DNA of 34,662 nucleotides from Muribaculaceae bacterium. GTDB taxonomy: Bacteria; Bacteroidota; Bacteroidia; Bacteroidales; Muribaculaceae. Of this stretch, positions 31,672 through 34,662 are shown piece after piece. A model generated the notes under the pieces. That model had not been told where the DNA came from. It worked only from the letters and a program-made list of their open reading frames with translations, and made no database searches. The translations under genes and the position numbers were made by a program. The stretch lies in assembly GCA_017626045.1 (NCBI GenBank), contig JAGAJP010000012.1:1-34662 (forward strand), in the 5' to 3' direction. The first letter of the stretch is position 1. Every line of letters begins with the position of its first letter.

Positions 31672-32400
31672 TCATATCACAACTTTCTTGGAAGTCACTT
31701 TACCGTTACTGACATATCTGACGATATAAATCCCTTTGGTAATACTGCTTATATCGGAAGCAGCGGGCTGTCCTGTCAGAGTGTATATGTCGAGATGATT
31801 TGCATCATCTGTCATGATGTCCTCAATCCTGGCAAAGTCATCATATCCGATAGTCTTTAGCCAGTCTGATACCAAAGTCGCGGCGTTTGATGTCTGCGAA
31901 GAGCGTATCCACAAGCTCGGTGACATAAAATCACCGTCTGGAATCAGCCGTTTCGCATCGGCTTCCACTCCTGATATGCCGCTGCTTGCGCTCGAAACAA
32001 TCAGACCGATTTTCTTGTCTGCCATTTCCTTGCCGTTGTGAAACAGGAATGTCTGGAGCGGAGCAGCCATATTGCTCCACCACAACGGGGCGCCGATAAT
32101 CACGCAGTCATATTCGTCGAGGTTGACGTCTACGGGGTCAATCGCAGGATAAGATGAAGCGTCATCGGGGTTATTGCGAATGGCAGAAATCTGCGCGCTC
32201 CCTATGGCATAGTTGTCGGCGGCATAGTCAAGTCCTTTTTCTGCCGGTTCCACGCGGATCACATCAGCCTCAATCTGCTTCGTGAGTTCGGTCACTATGC
32301 GGTTCACATTGTTGGTATAGCTGTAATATACAACCAGCGTCTTAGCCTGTGCCGCCATACAGCCGGCAAGTATCAGGCAAAATAGAATCAGTCTTCTCAT
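31672..32400 (-). CDS. Exported flavodoxin-like protein with a type IX secretion style C-terminus
   Basis: 242 residues from the ATG at 32400 (a TTG at 32424 is less likely). Signal peptide (LILFCLILAGCMAAQA-KT), then a flavodoxin fold (VVYYSYTNNVNRIVTELT, IIGAPLWWSNMAAPLQTFL, GLIVSSASSGISGVE). The last ~45 residues (LDIYTLTGQPAASDI, KGIYIVRYVSNGKVTSKKVVI in pattern) match the por-type sorting domain that directs proteins through the type IX system, although this one is short. A flavin protein sent to the periplasm or cell surface is unusual. It follows the 77-residue gene by 16 nt. Confidence 0.85.
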   Translation of the reverse strand: MRRLILFCLILAGCMAAQAKTLVVYYSYTNNVNRIVTELTKQIEADVIRVEPAEKGLDYAADNYAIGSAQISAIRNNPDDASSYPAIDPVDVNLDEYDCVIIGAPLWWSNMAAPLQTFLFHNGKEMADKKIGLIVSSASSGISGVEADAKRLIPDGDFMSPSLWIRSSQTSNAATLVSDWLKTIGYDDFARIEDIMTDDANHLDIYTLTGQPAASDISSITKGIYIVRYVSNGKVTSKKVVI

Positions 32401-32416
32401 ATTAATTGTTTTTTGA

Positions 32417-32650
32417 TTATTCAACTACTTCTATTTGAGAGGGTGCGATACCGAGCCCTCTGCAAATCTCAATCTCGTTGTCTGCGAGGTGGAATGGCAG
32501 AGATTCATCTGCGCCGGATTCGGGCAAAATACCCTCGTGTCTCATAAATCCCGTTATTACGGCGAGGGGAGTTGTCTTATACCTGCTTGCTATATACATG
32601 ACCAACTCATCCTCGCAATATGACTTGGGTAAGAGTATTTTTGTATCCAT
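32417..32650 (-). CDS. Small soluble protein of unknown function
   Basis: 77 residues from the ATG at 32650, first gene of the flavodoxin operon. Helical N-terminal half (SYCEDELVMYIASRYKTTPL) and an acidic tail. No family recognised with confidence. A TAATTTTG -7 box on the minus strand (32675-32682) lies 25 nt before the start. Confidence 0.6.
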   Translation of the reverse strand: MDTKILLPKSYCEDELVMYIASRYKTTPLAVITGFMRHEGILPESGADESLPFHLADNEIEICRGLGIAPSQIEVVE

Positions 32651-32674
32651 GATTCAGTAATGTTTTTCCGACTG

Positions 32675-32682
32675 CAAAATTA
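32675..32682 (-). promoter_or_regulatory. -7 promoter box of the flavodoxin operon
   Basis: The minus strand reads TAATTTTG, with TTG (32700-32702 complement) about 17 nt upstream. It is divergent from the promoter of the AraC remnant. Confidence 0.5.
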
Positions 32683-32767
32683 CTTCGAAATTATCGGCCC
32701 AACGTATAAAAATTCTGCCTCTATGTACCAATTTTACCGATGCAGGGAATATCTGGAATAAAATTTG

Positions 32768-32775
32768 TAAATTTG
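32768..32775 (+). promoter_or_regulatory. -7 promoter box directly in front of the AraC scrap
   Basis: TAAATTTG followed by C, an exact TAnnTTTG match that touches the coding scrap with no room for a start codon. Confidence 0.5.
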
Positions 32776-32989
32776 CAACGTAATCAAACGGATTTCCGGC
32801 GAGACAGCGGGGAATTATATCCGCCGCGCAATCATACAAGAGTCTAAAAACCGATTAGTCTCCGGTCTAAGCATTTCGGAGACGGCCTACGACCTGGGAT
32901 TTGAATACCCCCAGCATTTCAGCCGAATGTTCAAAAAAAGCACCGGCATCTCTCCGCAGGAATATATCAAAGAACGCAACAAGAGATAA
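32771..32989 (+). pseudogene. AraC-family regulator, C-terminal fragment
   Basis: 72 codons open to TAA at 32987-32989 with no initiation codon. The sequence covers most of the AraC double helix-turn-helix: VIKRISGETAGNYIRRAIIQ, LVSGLSISETAYDLGFEYPQ, HFSRMFKKSTGISPQEYIKE. The N-terminal ligand domain (about 200 residues) is gone. Placed divergently from the flavodoxin operon, it was probably that operon's regulator. Confidence 0.8.
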
Positions 32990-33030
32990 GTTTTCGATTA
33001 AGAACATATATTCTCCCCGAATAGAACAAA

Positions 33031-33072
33031 AACATCCGATTGCATTGTAATCTCTATGCAGTCGGATGTTTC
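33031..33072. terminator. Terminator after the AraC remnant
   Basis: AAACATCCGATTGCAT (33031-33046) pairs with ATGCAGTCGGATGTTT (33057-33072), with one G-T wobble, then TCTTTT. A strong hairpin with a T-rich tail. Confidence 0.75.
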
Positions 33073-33120
33073 TTTTCATAGTTTCGAGCCGGTGGCACTT
33101 CTTTGTGGCTTTCTTGTATT

Positions 33121-33267
33121 TCCGAGCCGGAGAAGGTGGACGCAGAACGCCGAGCGAAAGAGGAGGCGGCCGAGGCGGAGCGCAAGGCATTGGTAAAGAG
33201 AGAAACGGCGAAAGAAAAGGCACGTTTGAAAGCCGAGGAGATAGACACTGTCGTCAACGGTGCATAA
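33121..33267 (+). pseudogene. Charged helical C-terminal scrap of an unknown gene
   Basis: The plus frame ending TAA at 33265-33267 reads EPEKVDAERRAKEEAAEAER, then KALVKRETAKEKARLKAEE and a short tail. Highly charged, continuous-helix composition, typical of the tail of a membrane or structural protein. No start codon and no family. Confidence 0.35.
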
Positions 33268-33385
33268 GAAGAAGTGTTCTAAAGGTCTTGATGTCTGACC
33301 TGTATCCCGACTTGTGCGTTTTGCATAAGTCTGTTCCCCGATGTAGTGGATTAAGATATTTTTCTTTTGCTCAGTCTTATAGTAG

Positions 33386-33423
33386 GTTTGGTTCATCGGG
33401 CATATATAAAGCCCGAACCAAAC
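33386..33423. repeat. Bulged hairpin in the ATPase upstream region
   Basis: GTTTGGTT (33386-33393) and CGGGC (33397-33401) pair with GCCCG (33411-33415) and AACCAAAC (33416-33423), leaving a 3-nt bulge. No T-run follows on either strand, so a terminator role is uncertain. Confidence 0.45.
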
Positions 33424-33475
33424 TAATCCGACGTCGATCATCCATGACGATGCCAAATGAGTGTGCAAAATATAC

Positions 33476-33605
33476 GATTTGGCTATGTGACGTAAGTAAA
33501 TATCGTTGTCGTACCCTTGAATATTGAGCCCGATTGTATCGGAGCTACTTACATCGTATAGCCAAATATGGTGTAGAAATATTGGATTTGGCTATGTGAT
33601 GTAAG
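33476..33605. repeat. Three copies of a 21-bp motif upstream of the ATPase gene
   Basis: GATTTGGCTATGTGACGTAAG (33476-33496) recurs with one change at 33585-33605; an inverted copy with three further changes lies at 33548-33568. The third copy ends 11 bp before the -7 box TATCTTTG (33616-33623). This looks like an operator set controlling the ATPase gene. Confidence 0.6.
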
Positions 33606-33615
33606 AATATTTTTG

Positions 33616-33623
33616 TATCTTTG
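33616..33623 (+). promoter_or_regulatory. -7 promoter box of the ATPase gene
   Basis: TATCTTTG followed by C, an exact TAnnTTTG box 21 nt before the ATG at 33644. Confidence 0.6.
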
Positions 33624-33643
33624 CAGTCTAAATTATATCTTAT

Positions 33644-34662
33644 ATGCTGATAGGAAGAGAGAAAGAGATACAAGAGCTGCGACAGGCCTACGATTCAGAT
33701 GAGTCTAAGTTTATCGCTGTATTTGGACGCCGTAGAATTGGTAAGACCTATCTGGTCAGGGAGGTCTTTCAAGACAACTTTGCATTTACTTATTCCGGAA
33801 TGGCGCAAGCTACTACAAAGGAGCAGTTGCAACGATTCTATTTAACTCTAAAAAGTCATGGATTCAAGGGCGGCTCATACCCGAGTAACTGGATTGAGGC
33901 ATTCTACATGTTAGAGCAGTATCTTGAAGGATTACCAAAGGGAAAAAAAGTAGTGTTTTTGGATGAATTGCCGTGGATGGACGGTCCAAAATCAAGCTTT
34001 ATGCCTGCTTTTGATAACTTTTGGAATGCTTGGGCTTCAGCGCGGAAAGATATTCTCCTTATAGTATGTGGTTCAGCAACTTCATGGATGGTGAAGAAGA
34101 TACTCAAAAACAGAGAAGGTCTGCATAATCGTCTGAATAATCAGATACATCTTCAACCGTTTAATCTGCATGAATGTGAATTATATGCAAAGAGTATCAA
34201 TTTGCCTTTGGAACGGCAAGAGATAATGGAGGCATATATGGTGTTTGGTGGTATTCCTTTCTACTGGTCTCTTCTAAACAAGTCGCTCAGCCTTCCACAG
34301 AACATTGATACATTGCTGTTTGGCAGAACGCCAAAATTGGGAAATGAGTTTAAGGAATTATATTCATCGCTTTTTAAGCAGCCGGAGCCGTATCTGGATA
34401 TAATAACAGCCTTGGCCAAAAAGAAGATTGGAATGACACGTGAAGAGATAATTGCTAATTCCAACCTCGCCACAAACGGTCAACTCACAAAACATCTTGA
34501 GGATTTGGAAAACTGCGGATTTATCCGACGTTACCAAGCTATTGGCTCTAAGACAAAGAATGCCCTCTATCAGCTTATTGATAACTTCACGCTGTTCTAC
34601 TTCAAATTTATGGAAGGTCGCAAGAATACGGATGCCAATTATTGGTCGAAGATACAGATGAC
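33644..34662 (+). CDS. AAA-type ATPase with C-terminal winged-helix region (3' end outside window)
   Basis: 339 codons are visible and the frame is still open at the window edge. N-terminal MLIGREKEIQELRQAY is the classic opening of the archaeal-ATPase/DUF234 group. Walker A is FGRRRIGKTYL (about 27-37), Walker B KKVVFLDELPWMD (about 102-114), sensor-like LIVCGSATSW (about 142-151). A winged-helix segment (GMTREEIIANSNLATNGQLTK) follows at about 270. Proteins of this type are abundant in Bacteroidales; their job is unclear, though some are predicted defence or toxin-related ATPases. Coding DNA is AT-richer than the neighbouring genes. Own promoter with repeated operator-like motifs. Confidence 0.88.
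   Translation, partial: MLIGREKEIQELRQAYDSDESKFIAVFGRRRIGKTYLVREVFQDNFAFTYSGMAQATTKEQLQRFYLTLKSHGFKGGSYPSNWIEAFYMLEQYLEGLPKGKKVVFLDELPWMDGPKSSFMPAFDNFWNAWASARKDILLIVCGSATSWMVKKILKNREGLHNRLNNQIHLQPFNLHECELYAKSINLPLERQEIMEAYMVFGGIPFYWSLLNKSLSLPQNIDTLLFGRTPKLGNEFKELYSSLFKQPEPYLDIITALAKKKIGMTREEIIANSNLATNGQLTKHLEDLENCGFIRRYQAIGSKTKNALYQLIDNFTLFYFKFMEGRKNTDANYWSKIQM

Noticed and set aside
33076..33468. Minus-strand frames of 60-130 residues in the region before the ATPase
   Set aside because: Low-complexity, arginine-rich products antisense to a charged scrap; no motif or promoter supports them.
33476..33605. CRISPR array
   Set aside because: Only three copies, one inverted, with unequal spacing and no cas genes.

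Overview
The window looks like a chromosome segment of a gut Bacteroidales (Bacteroidota). Three things point there: promoters of the TAnnTTTG (-7) type in front of many genes, weak ribosome binding sites, and the families present (GH92 mannosidase, TonB receptor with a carboxypeptidase-like N-domain, TlpA proteins, GIN-domain lipoprotein, a flavodoxin with a type IX secretion style C-terminus). Muribaculaceae is a reasonable guess, but nothing here proves the family. There are no rRNAs, tRNAs, CRISPR arrays or complete insertion sequences that I can see.

Layout. 1-3.2 kb is an AT-richer accessory block: an acetyltransferase of the Vat/CatB type cut by the window edge, a small unknown ORF, a Crp/Fnr regulator divergent from an SMR (Gdx/SugE-like) exporter, an MFS remnant, a GNAT and a scrap of an unknown gene. 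3.2-8.8 kb is GC-richer housekeeping-like DNA: a coiled-coil membrane protein, a GH92 mannosidase and coaE in one tight operon, then an ECF sigma factor with a membrane partner. 8.8-15.7 kb is on the minus strand: TonB receptor, a small lipoprotein, a truncated TPR-type lipoprotein, a phosphoethanolamine-transferase-like enzyme and trpB. trpB is preceded by a readable tryptophan leader peptide (three Trp codons) and an attenuator-like hairpin, yet no other trp gene follows it. 15.9-20.4 kb holds a nitroreductase, a YjbR/MmcQ protein, a DIP1984-like protein, a PH-like membrane protein and a TlpA thioredoxin. 21.1-23.3 kb is a compact operon: GIN-domain lipoprotein, ECF sigma, putative anti-sigma, small secreted protein. 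23.7-29.4 kb holds a large unknown protein (DUF3843-like), HxlR regulator and cupin, tag with an in-frame amber stop, a truncated DnaQ-type exonuclease and a CNNM/HlyC protein. 29.7-32.7 kb is a minus-strand operon of exported flavodoxins, a CMD-cupin protein and a truncated cupin/monooxygenase. The right end is an AAA ATPase cut by the window edge, behind a repeat-rich promoter.

The most striking feature is the number of gene scraps. At least a dozen short, recognisable pieces of genes lie in the gaps: MFS N-terminus, TlpA tail, YpfJ metallopeptidase with a large internal deletion, an inverted CNNM fragment, two complementary halves of a PH-like/mmcQ gene pair, GNAT N-terminus, AraC C-terminus, aldo/keto reductase N-terminus with a frameshift, DnaQ N-terminus. 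Several 3' scraps sit directly behind a well-formed promoter, as if deletions repeatedly removed the front of a gene but kept its promoter. This could be real genome decay and recombination, or in part metagenomic assembly error; long reads would decide.

No clearly new multi-gene system is proven here. The best candidates for follow-up are the attenuator-controlled orphan trpB, the exported flavodoxin/CMD-cupin operon, the face-to-face promoters between hxlR and the cupin gene, and the repeat-operator ATPase at the right edge.
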